Origin: Actinernus sp. WN-2022
Lineage: Eukaryota > Cnidaria > Anthozoa > Actiniaria > Actinernidae
Assembly (NCBI GenBank): GCA_030867875.1
Contig: JAOWCC010000655.1
Location: 12,670,269-12,734,268, forward strand
Length of the DNA stretch: 64,000 bases
Direction: 5' to 3'
Below are positions 31,108 through 42,599 of the stretch, in pieces. Every line of letters begins with the position of its first letter. Within the stretch, counting starts at the first letter, position 1. Position numbers and translations under genes: made by a program. A model generated the notes under the pieces. The model did no database searches, was not told the DNA's origin, and was given only the letters and a program-made list of their open reading frames with translations.

Positions 31108-31635
31108 ACCGGCCTTTTGCAGGAAGCAGCCACATGCTGATAAGTCACTTATCACAGAGCTTAATTTTTATCGGTTGGCAAAAAATCTTCAAAAACGCAG
31201 TTTCAGAAAGATCGACAATCGATTGGAGGTGGAATATAGCATTTACAAACAGGTTTTGCTAATAATAATACCGACCTCGTACAAGTGCGTTTAAAATGCC
31301 AAATACCTTAGATAGCACACTTAAAGCGTCAACTTCAGTTCCTCAATTTAAGAGAGCTCTTAAGTCTAAGTTACTAGCTTCTTATTACGACTGAATTCAA
31401 TGTAATTTCAATTAGTCTTTAATCTGAGATACGATAGTTTTTACACAATTTTATCGATAAGTATTTTAACAAATTAATTTATAGTTTCTCCTAGTTTAAC
31501 TTATTTTAATTTATTTGTAAATATATGGTGAAAAGCTCTTCTGGGAACTTATATTAAAGATATGTATGTATGTAAAATAAATTAAGTCAGATTTGTTTGC
31601 CATCCAGTACAACCACGTGATCTTATCCTGCAAAA
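31108..31635. mobile_element. MITE, TTTTGCAGGA family, copy 4 (split by LINE)
   Basis: Left end ccggccttttgcaggaagca and right end tcctgcaaaaggct, inverted copies. Family blocks CGACAATCGATTGGAGGTGG and ACCGACCTCGTACAAG are present. A truncated LINE is inserted at about 31290-31585. Confidence 0.75.
31290..31585 (+). pseudogene. 5'-truncated LINE inside a MITE
   Basis: Encodes only the last residues of a non-LTR RT (TSVPQFKRALKSKLLASYYD, stop), then a 3' UTR ending in a (TATG)n-like tail near 31560-31573. The MITE continues on both sides. Confidence 0.7.
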
Positions 31636-31948
31636 GGCTAATTGACCATTTTCTCAAGTATGCGCACGCAGCAGGCTTGACGGGCCGGTAAATACTTCAC
31701 GTGGGCAATCACGTAGTGGTTTCCTATAACCCTCCCTATTATTTCAACCAATACTAAATCCAAGCTGCCTACATGAAGTATTTCTTGGCGGACCGTGAGT
31801 TTTGTTAGCTTTTGTTAGACTCCTTCTGATGCGTCAGCCTTTGTTATTCAAATTATCGGCTATTGTTCAAAAATTGGCGGCTATTGTTCAAAAAGCGATT
31901 TGGCGGGCCAATAGTGCGTGCGCATACCTGAGAAAATGGTCTATTGCT
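31636..31948. mobile_element. MITE with ACCATTTTCTCA ends
   Basis: Inverted ends TTGACCATTTTCTCAAGTAT and TAGACCATTTTCTCAGGTAT (minus strand), each continuing into GCGCACGC. Inside, ggctattgttcaaaaa occurs twice in tandem. Confidence 0.65.
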
Positions 31949-32390
31949 TAGCCCCCAGCAACAGAGTGATGCTCGATATTGACCTGCCGCATTTTCAACA
32001 CCGAAGCTCTTCGTTTTTGCATATCCCATCAAAAACATATGTAAAAGATATTGCTAAAGTCTTCAGCTTTAAAACGAGACATTTCTTCTTCTTCGGTTTG
32101 CTCTAGACGTCAAACTACGTACCTGCTAAAGGAACTGCACTATTGTGAAGAAAAGTCAGTACTATTTTGAATTAAAATCAAGGCCTGAAATGAAAGTGAA
32201 AAGTACAGAACACAGTTGAAATCGCTAAAATACGGTTAGGATAATAATACCCCTATTCATTAAGAGTCTCGTAGTCTGGGGCTAGTATATCGAGCAATGT
32301 CATTGGCTAAAACAGTCAAAATCGCATATTAATTCAGATGAGGGATAGGACTCCATTTAATTACACCCTTTATGAAACAAATGGCAACGA
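31949..32390. other. No recognised gene
   Basis: Contains a block at about 32050-32120 (GTCTTCAGCTTTAAAA, then GGTTTGCTCTAGA) that recurs at about 47858-47925, so it is a dispersed repeat. This flank may hold the first exon and promoter of the fibrinogen-domain gene, but I cannot place them. Confidence 0.35.
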
Positions 32391-32764
32391 TAGACTCTTA
32401 TCACGGTTTTTCAAGTAGTCGATTTTTTTAATTCTAGGAAAGCCGTTTATACTGCGGTAAGAACACGTCAAAACTAGATAAATCCCCAAATCTAAGGGTT
32501 ATACAATGTTTAGGAGCGAAGATATAAGACCGCGAATTCGGAAAATTTTACAGACATTTGGATGACGAACGGGCAACGTTGCCCGTTTGTCATACAAACG
32601 TCTTTAAAAAATCGCGACTTTGGCGACCTGTAACTTTGCTCCCAAACATCGTATAACCCTTACGTTTGGACATAAGACTAGTTTTGAGGTGTTCTTACAG
32701 CAGTATCGGCGGCTTTGGTAGAGAGCCAAGAAAACGACTACTTGAAAAACCGTGATAAGAGTCT
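32391..32764. mobile_element. 374-bp full-length palindromic element
   Basis: Ends TAGACTCTTATCACGGTTTT, inverted exactly on the right. Pairing continues inward, with mismatches, to a perfect centre gacgaacgggcaacgttgcc and its complement at about 32563-32592. Flanked by TA. Confidence 0.8.
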
Positions 32765-33532
32765 ATACGCAGGCAGACGTTTTGTGCAATTAACTAAGCA
32801 TATATGTTTTCACACACCTATCACGCTCCACAAGTGACACAACCAATAATCAGCCAGTATAGTTATTGGCACATATTTCGCTAAAATGATTAATTTTATT
32901 GTGCCTTTGAGAGAGGTCGGCAACTGACAAATAATGAACCTATTCTATTCGATCACCGCGAGTTGATCTGGTGAAAATATTTGTCAAGATCTACCGTGAC
33001 CTTCGAGGTATGAGAGGGTTCTGTTGGTTCTCGATAATATTATTGTTCTTTCGACCGATGTGAATGCTAACGTAGAATTTAATGTGTTTGAAGAACACGA
33101 TAGCTCGAAATTTACACATATCTTACAACTCTATTTCAAACGATTATCGTCGTAAAACAGGTTTTGCAATAAACGTGATTTTTTTATCGACAGGATTCAA
33201 CATGTTTATCCGGGAGTCATTCAAGGGGTGCGTTTCTTTATACCCGAAATATTGCCGATTGTCTTCATTCACCTTTCGTTGTATCAGCTTTTATAAACAT
33301 ATTTAATTCCATTTAATTCTACCATTTTCCAAATCCAAATTCCTTGAATTTTGGAAAGCTAACATAAATCAAATATACAAAAAAACACTGTTTTGAAAAA
33401 AGTATCAGCTTCGGTGATGAATATTATTTTATTTCTATATCATTGAATAAAGATTCGTTTCGTATTTCAATAATTTTCTTCAAGACCTGCAGTGACTACA
33501 TGGAGTGCATTGACTAGGTACGTACAGCCCTG
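32765..33532. other. No recognised gene
   Basis: AT-rich spacer. A 74-codon frame at 33082-33306 is not supported. Confidence 0.4.
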
Positions 33533-33940
33533 ACTGTGAGTATATCAGACTGTTAAATAAACGTAATAAAATATTAATAATGTTCAGTATTGATATAATA
33601 TAGTGACTACATGACGTCTACTAAAAATAACTTATGGGAATATATACTACTGTGAGTATAACAGTATTGAATAACCTTGTTCATAACATCGAGAATACGA
33701 GTTAACAGGTTAAATAAACATAATAAAATATTAACAATGTTCAGTGTTATGTGATATAAAATATTAACAATGTTCAGTGTTATGTGATATAAAATAGTGG
33801 CTACATGAACTGTATTAAAAATAACTTATGGGAGTACATCCTACTGTGAGTATAACAGTATGGAATTACGTTGATCATAACATCTAGAATACGAGTGAAC
33901 AGGTTAAATAAATGTAATAAAATATTAATAACGTTCAAGT
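33533..33940. repeat. Tandem repeat of about 190 bp
   Basis: Units start ctgtgagtat at 33533, 33652 and 33845 and share GGTTAAATAAA, AATAAAATATTAA and AAAATAACTTATGGGA. The middle unit contains a further inner duplication of about 38 bp (aatattaacaatgttcagtg). Confidence 0.8.
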
Positions 33941-34324
33941 TTTGATCTAGAAAGCTACGACATTGAAATCCCAGTTGTACCGTAACATCTTCTTAATTTG
34001 CCAACGTAGTTTCAATTTTACTTTAAAAGCTCAACCTCATAGCACGTACGTAAGTGACCACTCTCAACGTGAAACGAAGGTTGGCACCTGCGAGAGATTT
34101 CAAATGTAGTGATTAGACGGGGGAACACGCGAAACGTGTTTTTCGAAACGTGGTACTTTTAAAATAAGACTCAAAGTAATTCTAAAAAAGACAGTGTTGG
34201 TTTTTCTAAATAACAACATATATAGCGAAATTCAATGCAAAAAAAACAACATTTTTAATAGTATTTGTTTTTGAAATTGGTTGAAAATGTTTTAGAGGTT
34301 TCAATGTCAATGGTTCTGCACAAT

Positions 34325-34513
34325 ATACCGATTTAGCTTGTAATTTGTTGTCCCAGTTCAGGTCACCATAATTTTCCCTTCAGTAATGTTTTCTTGTTGT
34401 TCTGTATCCCAAGAGGAAATGTACAAATTTATCTCATTTGAAAACAAAGCACTGAATCCTCTGGATGCTGCCACTGATCTAAATTGGGACAACAAATGTA
34501 CAAGCTAAATATC
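34325..34513. mobile_element. MITE with CCGATTTAGCTTGTA ends
   Basis: Left ACCGATTTAGCTTGTAATTT and right, inverted, ACCGATATTTAGCTTGTACA, both continuing into TTTGTTGTCCCA. Confidence 0.75.
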
Positions 34514-36542
34514 GGTCTATTCCAAACGTCCAAACACTTATGTTCATGAGATGGAAAATAACCTTGAAACGTATTGAAAATCGAGGACCCATCCGCACGA
34601 ATAGGTTTTTACTTAAAGACGCAAATATTTTGTTAGTTCATCTCCCGTTCAGAGAAAACGTTATGAAAATCCGAAAACGTTTCCCCGTCATTACTCTTAG
34701 TCTATCTCCGTTCTCTGTCTGTATTTTATAATTATATTATTGTATTAAAAAAAATATGAGCAAAAATAAATTGAATTGAAAAAAAAATGTCTACGCCAAT
34801 ACGTTTTCAAATGTTTGCGATTCAAATGAAAATATTTGCTCTGGCGTGGACGAGGTCTTTTCATTTCAATTCTATTCAATGAATCCAAATGAGATTTTTC
34901 CTGTGCTAAGTAGGAAAAAAAACTTACGTTTCCAGTTCTTGTGATGTTTTCCGGTTTCAGTGATAAACGAGAATATTCAAAAAAAATTACGAGACCAGGA
35001 TTGAAGATACACCATTACAAGCGCGAACCAAACTTTAGCGGGTATGAGATCAACTGGACGGATTGTCATCTAATATGTTCGCTTGGTTGATTAGTTAGAC
35101 TCTTGCTAATTTGGTTAACCCATTCATCATGTATTATGTCAATTTTAATTATCAGGTGATCTGAGCTAAGGGAATTAACCGTCAGAGCGCAGAAGGTAGT
35201 CAGCGAAGAAAAAACTCTCCCATGACTGCTTGCGATCTCGGTGAGCAATCTTCTCGTAAAATGCAAAGTGACGACGAGCATCACATGTCAGGGTTTTGTT
35301 GTCGGATCTTTACCTTTAACGAAGTTTCTAAATATCTGTTTAAGTATTTTGAAGTTAAATTTCAAGAAGATCATCTCTCATTTGTTGTGACGCGAAAACA
35401 TATGCTCGCATGCGTGACCGTGGGGTCTCACTCTATCCCAGGAGGAGACACACCTTCAAAGTGGGGTCTGGGAAACGCATTTATATTATGTCAGCGGTGT
35501 GTCGTTTCCTATTTGCTGCCAATTTCTTGTTGACACCGCGGTTTGCGAAGGGCCATGGATTTTTTTTAAGAAGCAAGGGGGACGGCCAAGGTTTTCCTTT
35601 GTATCTGTGCAAGCTCTGTCACCGGTTGGACCTTACTAATCATGACTGATTTACTTTCGAAGTGGTATCGTTGTCGATAAATCTTTGATTTGGTAAAATT
35701 TGCTGGAAATGTTTTAATGTTATTGCATTAATTGTTTTCGGCTTCTCAAATTTTGCAGATCTGGAATACTGCATGTTAGTACTTACGTTAGACAGAAATG
35801 ATTGTTCGAGCCTCAAGGGTGGCGATAGATCTTTTCAAATTAAGCGACCACCAAAATGAATTGAACTCAAAGACAACAAAGTGACATAAACAAAATATGT
35901 GTACTAGTAATAACATAAAGAAAGGTGCGGAAAAGATCGGAGCATGCTAGTGAGTTCTCAACTCGAGTAGAATCGGAATTAATAAACAACTTGTGACCTT
36001 TTTCGCGCAATCGCGAATGTATATGGTTATCGATTCTCAAAAAGTGAATTTCAAGTCACTTGTCAAAATTGACAGAAAATAGGAAGCGACACACCGCTGA
36101 CATAATATATGTGCGTTTCCCAGGCCCCACTCTGAGGACCATCTCCACGCGGGCCTGGATATAGGGATGAAAAGCGGGAGTAGCAATAATGTTTTGGAAT
36201 CGAATTGTTGGTGGGAGGAGCATTCTCCTGCCAATCAGAGATTCGGAGGCGAAGAAATTTTTGTTTTTTAATTCTCTCAACGAGAGATAGCGGAGTTACT
36301 CTAAAGGTTTAGTAATATTCTTAACTCGTAATTTGTGTATCCTTTATAGTCCTTTTTCAAAATCACATGACTTTTGGTTACTGCTGGCCAAATATAGTGA
36401 AGGCTCGGATAAGAAGGACAAAGTTGCAATATATGGTGGAGCCACTTTCAGTCGGAAGTACGAATAAGCAGCTGCAGTTGTAACGACAAGACATGATAAC
36501 TGATCCTACAGCACTTGGTCGCCGAGATCGCAGCCATATTGA

Positions 36543-37231
36543 AATGTAGGGGATATCCTGTTCAGTGTGAATGTAGTGTTCTGTAGGAGTTATACTGTTC
36601 AGTGTAAATGTAGTGTTCTGTAGCGGATATCCTGTTCAGTGTGAATGTAGTGTTCTGTAGGAGTTATACTGTTCAGTGTAAATGTAGTGTTCTGTAGGGG
36701 ATATCCTGTTCAGTGTGAATGTAGTGTTCTGTAGGAGTTATACTGTTCAGTGTGAATGTAGTGTTCTGTAGGAGTTATACTGTTCAGTGTAAATGTAGTG
36801 TTCTGTAGGGGATATCCTGTTCAGTGTGAATGTAGTGTTCTGTAGGAGTTATACTGTTCAGTGTGAATGTAGTGTTCTGTAGGAGTTATACTGTTCAGTG
36901 TAAATGTAGTGTTCTGTAGGAGTTATCCTGTTCAGTGTGAATGTAGTGTTCTGTAGGAGTTATCCTGTTCAGTGTGAATGTAGTGTTCTGTAGGGGTTAT
37001 CCTGTTGAGTGTAAATGTAGTGTTCTGTAGGAGTTATCCTGTTCAGTGTGAATGTAGTGTTCTGTAGGAGTTATCCTGTTCAGTGTGAATGTAGTGTTCT
37101 GTAGGGGTTATCCTGTTGAGTGTAAATGTAGTGTTCTGTAGGAGTTATCCTGTTCAGTGTGAATGTAGTGTTCTGTAGGAGTTATCCTGTTCAGTGTAAA
37201 TGTAGTGTTCTGTAGGGGTTATCCTGTTCAG
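36543..37231. repeat. 37-bp minisatellite, copy A
   Basis: About 18 units of the form ttctgtaggagttatactgt, cagtgtaaatgtagtg. Two or three unit variants (ggatatcc, agttatac, agttatcc) alternate in higher-order blocks. Every repeat is directly adjacent, with no spacers. Confidence 0.9.
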
Positions 37232-37429
37232 ATGGAAAGCTGGAGAAGCGATGATGTTTTGGATTCGATTTTTTGTTGGGAGAAACGTCCTGCTGCTAAT
37301 CAGAGATTAGGAGGCGGGCGGTCCGGGCTCCGTGGCCGCTCTAAACAATCAAACTACCAAAATAGAACCAAGACCTTATCCACAGAAACAATAATATATA
37401 TAATGAAATCCTCACCACGTTATCTCACC

Positions 37430-37735
37430 TTCCCACGCCACTTTATTCACAATAGATAATGAAGTGCAGTTCACTTTCTTCATGCGAAAAGACAATTACA
37501 ATAGATACAAGCAATTACAATAGATACAAGCAATTACAATAGATACAAGCAATTACAATAGATACAAGCACTTTGTTCATGCAAAAAGGCAATAGATAAT
37601 AAAATTCCACCGCACTTTATTAACAATAGTTAATGAGATGCCACGTCACTTTATTCATGAGCCAAAAATAATATAACCATGACGTCATCTGGATTAATGA
37701 GATACCACCGCACCTTAATGATATTCAATTGACCG
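37430..37735. repeat. Polinton-terminus-like modules in copy A
   Basis: Modules such as CGCACTTTATT..ACAATAG, CACTTTGTTCATGCAAAAAG and ATGACGTCATCTGGATTAAT resemble the right terminal repeat of the mini-Polinton (19704-19915). A (caattacaatagataca)n stretch lies at about 37490-37566. The same modules recur in copy B at 41030-41260. Confidence 0.55.
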
Positions 37736-38328
37736 AAGACGTGTCACTCACGATTATCAACGGCCCGCATCCAATATGTCATATTAACAAACACTTGGAA
37801 GAATGGAGGGCAACAATAGCAGTAATTGTGTTTATATATTTATTATATAAGTTTTAAGTTTACTTAAAGATAAAGGTTTCAACTATGAGTTAAAAGAAGA
37901 GCAATGCAAGCTGTAAAGAAAAAACTGTGCCCTTTATATCGCACATGTTCATGAGATGGAAAATAACCTTGAAACGTATTGAAAATCGAGGACCCGTCGG
38001 CACGAATAGGTTTTTACTTAAAGACGCAAATATTTTGTTAGTTCATCTCCCGTTCAGAGAAAACGTTATGAAAATCCGAAAACGTTTCCCCGTCATTACT
38101 CTTAGTCTATCTCCGTTCTCTGTCTGTATTTTATAATTATTGTAAAAAAAAAAAGATGAGCAAAAATAAATTGAATTGAAAAAAAAACCGTCTACGCCAA
38201 TACGTTTTCAAATGTTTGCGATTCAAATGAAAATGTTTGCCCTGGCGTGGACGAGGTCTTTTCATTTCAATTCTATTAAATGAATCCAAATGAGATTTTT
38301 CCTGTGCTAAGTAGGAAAAAAAACTTAC

Positions 38329-38469
38329 GTTTCCAGTTCTTGTGATGTTTTCCGGTTTCAGTGATAAACGAGAATATTCGTAAAAAATTACGAGACCAAG
38401 ATTGAAGATACACCATACAAGCGCGAACCAAACTTTAGCGGGTATGAGATCAACTGGACGGATTGTCAT
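38329..38469 (-). CDS. Candidate first coding exon with a membrane anchor
   Basis: 47 codons from ATG 38469 to a consensus donor AAC|GTAAGT at 38328. Residues 14-30 (WFALVWCIFNLGLVIFY) form a likely signal-anchor, and LKPENITRTGN carries an N-glycosylation sequon. The architecture fits a type II membrane protein such as a Golgi enzyme, but no downstream exon was found. The matching stretch in copy A (about 35068-34929) has an extra base that breaks the frame. Confidence 0.35.
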
Positions 38470-40370
38470 CTAATATGTTCGCTTGGTTGATTAGTTAGAC
38501 CCTTCCTAATTTGGTTAACACATTCATCATATTATGTCAATTAATTATCAGGTGATCTGAGCTAAGGGAATTAACCAGTCAGAGCGCAGAAGGTAGTCAG
38601 CGAAGAAAAAAACCATCCCATGACTGCTTGCGATATCGGTGAGCAATCTTCTCATAAAATGCAAAGTGATGACGAGCATCACATGTCAGGGTTTTGTTGT
38701 CGGATCTTTACCTTTAACGAAGTTAAATTTCAAGACGATCATCTCTCATTTGTTGTGACGCGAAAACATATGCTCGCATGCGTGACCGTGGGGTCTCGCT
38801 ATATCCCAGGAGGAGACACACCTTCAAAGTGGGGTCTGGAAAACGCATTTGTATTATGTCAGCGGTGTGTCGTTTCCTATTTGCTGCCAATTTCTTGTTG
38901 ACACCGCGGTTTGCGAAGGGCCATGGATTTTAGAAGAAGCAAGAAGCAAGGGGGACGGCAAAGGTTTTCCCTTGTATCTGTAGCATAAAAACTTCAGCTC
39001 ACTCCGATCCGCCGAGTTCAACTGTTTCTTCGCTGTGAGTGTGACTCGAGTGCGAGTACGACATTTGCACTCAAAATATATCATTCGCAAGGAAAGTAGA
39101 GATCTTCAAATACAGCTATCCAATGCTGGAGACATGAAAACAAGCTACCAAGAGTATTTGTATGCTTGTGGGCTGTGAAAAGTCGCACTCGTTAACCGAA
39201 TTCGAGTCTAAAGGCATATACCAACTGGCTACTTGCCGAGTACTGTTTAAATCATATTCGAAGCATCCGGGGAAAATTCATGGGCTGGATAGGGTTTTTA
39301 ATCCGGTAGAAATTATGAAATTCGTTACCCAAAGCGTATGTGTACTTCTTTTATGAAACTAATAAACAATCGAGAGCATTTTAGTTCAACTAGCTTTTAT
39401 TTATGCGGCCGTTGATAAACAAACTAATCGAAACATTGGCGCAAAGCACCATGAGCTCGGACACAGGTTCATACTTTTAATACAGATTGTCCACTTTCGA
39501 GCACAGGCGCGTTCATCAGTGAATTATCACGATGATCGGCGGGCAGGCTTGGTTTCAGTTGGGCTTTTAATTTCAATGTTATTGTTTGGCATTAAGAATT
39601 TACTGACTCGATGTTCACTTTAAAAATATCAAAATTGAATCATAACAGTTCTTGAAATTATTTTCCTTAAAAATCTTTTGACCGAAGAATTTAATACTTT
39701 CGCCGAAGAAATGCCTTGAACTTTGCCTGTTATTTTATAGTACTTTGACTCGACTGACGGCTTTTCTTCCAGCATTTGTTGACATTTATTGTTATTTTGA
39801 CTGTTGGCTGCATCATTCGTCTAATGCAAATATCTGCTACGTGTTAGTGCAAGCTCTGTCACCGATTCTCAAAAAGTGAATTTCAAGTCACTTGTCAAAA
39901 TTGACAGAAAATAGGAAACGACACACCGCTGACATAATATATGTGCCTTTCCCAGGCCCCACTCTGAGGACCATCTCCGCCCGGGCCTGGATATAGGGAT
40001 GAAAAGCGGGAGCAGCAATAATGTTTTGGAATCGAATTTTTGGTGGGAGGAGCATTCTCCTGCCAATCAGAGATTCGGAGGCGAAGAATTTTTTTTTTTT
40101 AATTCTCTCAACGAGAGATAGCGGAGTTACTGTAAAGGTTTAGTAATATTCTGAACTCGGAATTTGTTTATCCTTTATAGTCCTTTTTCAAAATCACATG
40201 ACTTTTGGTTACTGCTGGCCAAATATAGTGAAGGCTCGGATAAGAAGGACAAAGTTGCAATATATGGTGGAGCCACTTTCAGTCGGAAGTACGAATAAGC
40301 AGCAGTTGTAACGACAAGACATGATAACTGATCCTACAGCACTTGGTCGCCGAGATCGCAGCCATATTGA

Positions 40371-40800
40371 AATGTAGGGGATATCCTGTTCAGTGTGAAT
40401 GTAGTGTTCTGTAGGAGTTATACTGTTCAGTGTAAATGTAGTGTTCTGTAGCGGATATCCTGTTCAGTGTGAATGTAGTGTTCTGTAGGAGTTATACTGT
40501 TCAGTGTAAATGTAGTGTTCTGTAGGGGATATCCTGTTCAGTGTGAATGTAGTGTTCTGTAGGAGTTATACTGTTCAGTGTGAATGTAGTGTTCTGTAGG
40601 AGTTATACTGTTCAGTGTAAATGTAGTGTTCTGTAGGGGTTATCCTGTTCAGTGTGAATGTAGTGTTCTGTAGGGGTTATCCTGTTGAGTGTAAATGTAG
40701 TGTTCTGTAGGAGTTATCCTGTTCAGTGTGAATGTAGTGTTCTGTAGGGGTTATCCTGTTCAGTGTAAATGTAGTGTTCTGTAGGGGTTATCCTGTTCAG
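40371..40800. repeat. 37-bp minisatellite, copy B
   Basis: About 11-12 units of the same 37-bp repeat as in copy A. The first seven units follow the same order of variants as copy A; the difference is a loss of inner units. Confidence 0.9.
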
Positions 40801-41029
40801 ATGGAAAGCTGGAGAAGCGATGATGTTTTGGATTCGATTTTTTGTTGGGAGAAACGTCCTGCTGCTAATCAGATATTAGGAGGCGGCGGTCCGGGCTCCA
40901 TGGTCGCTCTAAACAATCAAACTAGTACCAAAATAGAACCAAAACCTTATCCACAGAAACAATAATATATATAATGAAAACCTCACCACGTTATCTCACC
41001 TTCCCACGCCACTTTATTCACAATAGATA

Positions 41030-41260
41030 ATGAAGTGCAGTTCACTTTCTTCATGCGGAAAGACAATTACAATAGATACAATTACAATAGACTCCCCCGC
41101 ACTTTGTTCATGCAAAAAGGCAATATAGATAATAAAATTCCACCGCACTTTATTAACAATAGTTAATCAGATGCCACTTCACTTTATTCATGAGCCAAAA
41201 ACAATATAACCATGACGTCATCTGGATTAATGAGATACCACCGCACCTTAATGATATTTA
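41030..41260. repeat. Polinton-terminus-like modules in copy B
   Basis: Same modules as 37430-37735 (GCACTTTGTTCATGCAAAAA, ATGACGTCATCTGGATTAAT), with fewer copies of the caattacaatagata unit. Confidence 0.5.
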
Positions 41261-41663
41261 ATTGACTGAAGACGTGTCACTCACGATTATCATCGGCCCG
41301 CATCCAATATGTCATATTAACAAACACTTGGAAGAATGGAGGGCAACAATAGCAGTAATTGTGTTTAATATTTATTATATAAGTTTTAAGTTTACTTAAA
41401 GATAAAGGTTTCAACTATGAGTTAAAAGAAGAGCAATGCAAGCTGTAAAGAAAAAAATGTGCCCTTTATATCGCATTTATATTGCCATATGTCAAAGACA
41501 CAACAGTGCTATAGACAGAGATGCCTTCCCTTCCTTTTACCGAGAGAGAAAGGAACCTCTGCGCGCAACCGACAGCTTTTCTATCGAGCATGCGCAAGTA
41601 CACGTAATACATTGGCGTCATTTCCTGTCGGCAGGTCGAAGCGAAATAAATTCTAAAAGATTA

Positions 41664-41934
41664 TGACTAGTAAATATGACGAGTACTGCTTTACTGCCGA
41701 AGCGGGAGATCAAAACTTTATTTAGTAGCTCAAAAGTACAAAGTTGGAAACTAGCGACGAAAATCAACCAAACTACACAACGAGTTCTAATGTTTATGTG
41801 TGAAGTGTACTAAAACCGAGCGAAACGAAGGAAACGACAAACTACTGCTCGCTGACAGCCATGCGGCTTAACTGAAACGCTTAACCCTAAAATAAACTAC
41901 ATCTGCCATAACCGTACACATTAGCTTCATTACA
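41664..41934 (-). repeat. Probable 3' LTR of a Gypsy element
   Basis: On the minus strand a purine tract (aagaagggaggaga) is followed by TGTAATGAAGC; about 270 nt later the segment ends ACTAGTCA. It contains AATAAA near 41720. A weakly similar segment lies at 46020-46185. Confidence 0.45.
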
Positions 41935-42599
41935 TCTCCTCCCTTCTTAGCTAACGACTAACATTTGGACTAATAGTAGTAAAAACTCAACCTGTTTGTT
42001 CAGTAACACTTATATGCTCACATACATCTTAAAATAATAAAAAGGGCTAAAACGTTCAATGTTCAAGTTGTTACATAATCATTCAGGTTCTCCGATTGCG
42101 TTAAGGTCTCACTAACACCATTAGTGGGGACACTTTGGGTGCTGCTGTAGGCTATAGTGTCTGATGTTCCGGTGGTTGTGTAGGTCCTTCAACTGGAACA
42201 CTCTTTAGTTATTGCTCTGTCAAAATAACCACAAGATTCTGTGCTGAGCTTACCGTCCAATCAAAAGGCTGATCTTCACCCTCAACTGCTGGTATATATA
42301 TAGTGACATTTAAGGAGATGGTCCACATGCCGACGAGTCACCACATCATCTTCATATTGGACTGTGTACGAAAGTGGGCCGGTTTTACTCTCTTTGTGTG
42401 CCCTTAGAACCAGTGCTGAAGTTCTAGTACCCTCTCTTGTTATAATAGTTTTCTTTCTTAGAGAGTTATTGAGACTGCACTCGCTTTCGTACTTCTGGCC
42501 GTAAGAGATAAAGTCTGGTTCTCAAGCGGCAATTGATGAGTAACACTGCCTGTGTCAACCCAGTCGTTTTTTTGGGCGTTGATCGATAAGTTAACAATA

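Larger units (their letters stand above)
34541..37944. repeat. Tandem segmental duplication, copy A (3.4 kb)
   Basis: Starts atgttcatgagatgg and ends cctttatatcgcac, directly followed by copy B, which has the same start. Identity is high over shared parts. Copy A has a segment at about 35636-36030 absent from B. It contains an inverted pair (35443-35530 and 36058-36145) around TATTATGTCAGCGGTGTGTC, and a direct pair at 36168 and 37230. The open frames (for example 35222-35533) occur in both copies but show no recognisable domain. Confidence 0.85.
37945..41475. repeat. Tandem segmental duplication, copy B (3.5 kb)
   Basis: Repeats copy A with small differences: a 30-bp deletion at about 38722 between gaagtt repeats, a shorter minisatellite, and an extra block of about 850 bp (about 38985-39845) not present in A. 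That block has a weak plus frame at 39162-39353. Confidence 0.85.

Noticed and set aside
35222..35533. 103-codon frame repeated in both copies of the duplication
   Set aside because: The frame is shared because the DNA is duplicated. It overlaps an inverted repeat and has no recognisable domain, so I do not call a gene.
36543..37231. Regular 37-bp repeats that could look like a CRISPR array
   Set aside because: The repeats are directly adjacent with no variable spacers, there are no cas genes, and the context is animal DNA. It is a minisatellite.
39162..39356. 64-codon plus frame in the block unique to copy B
   Set aside because: Composition is protein-like in part, but there are no splice sites or motif I can support.
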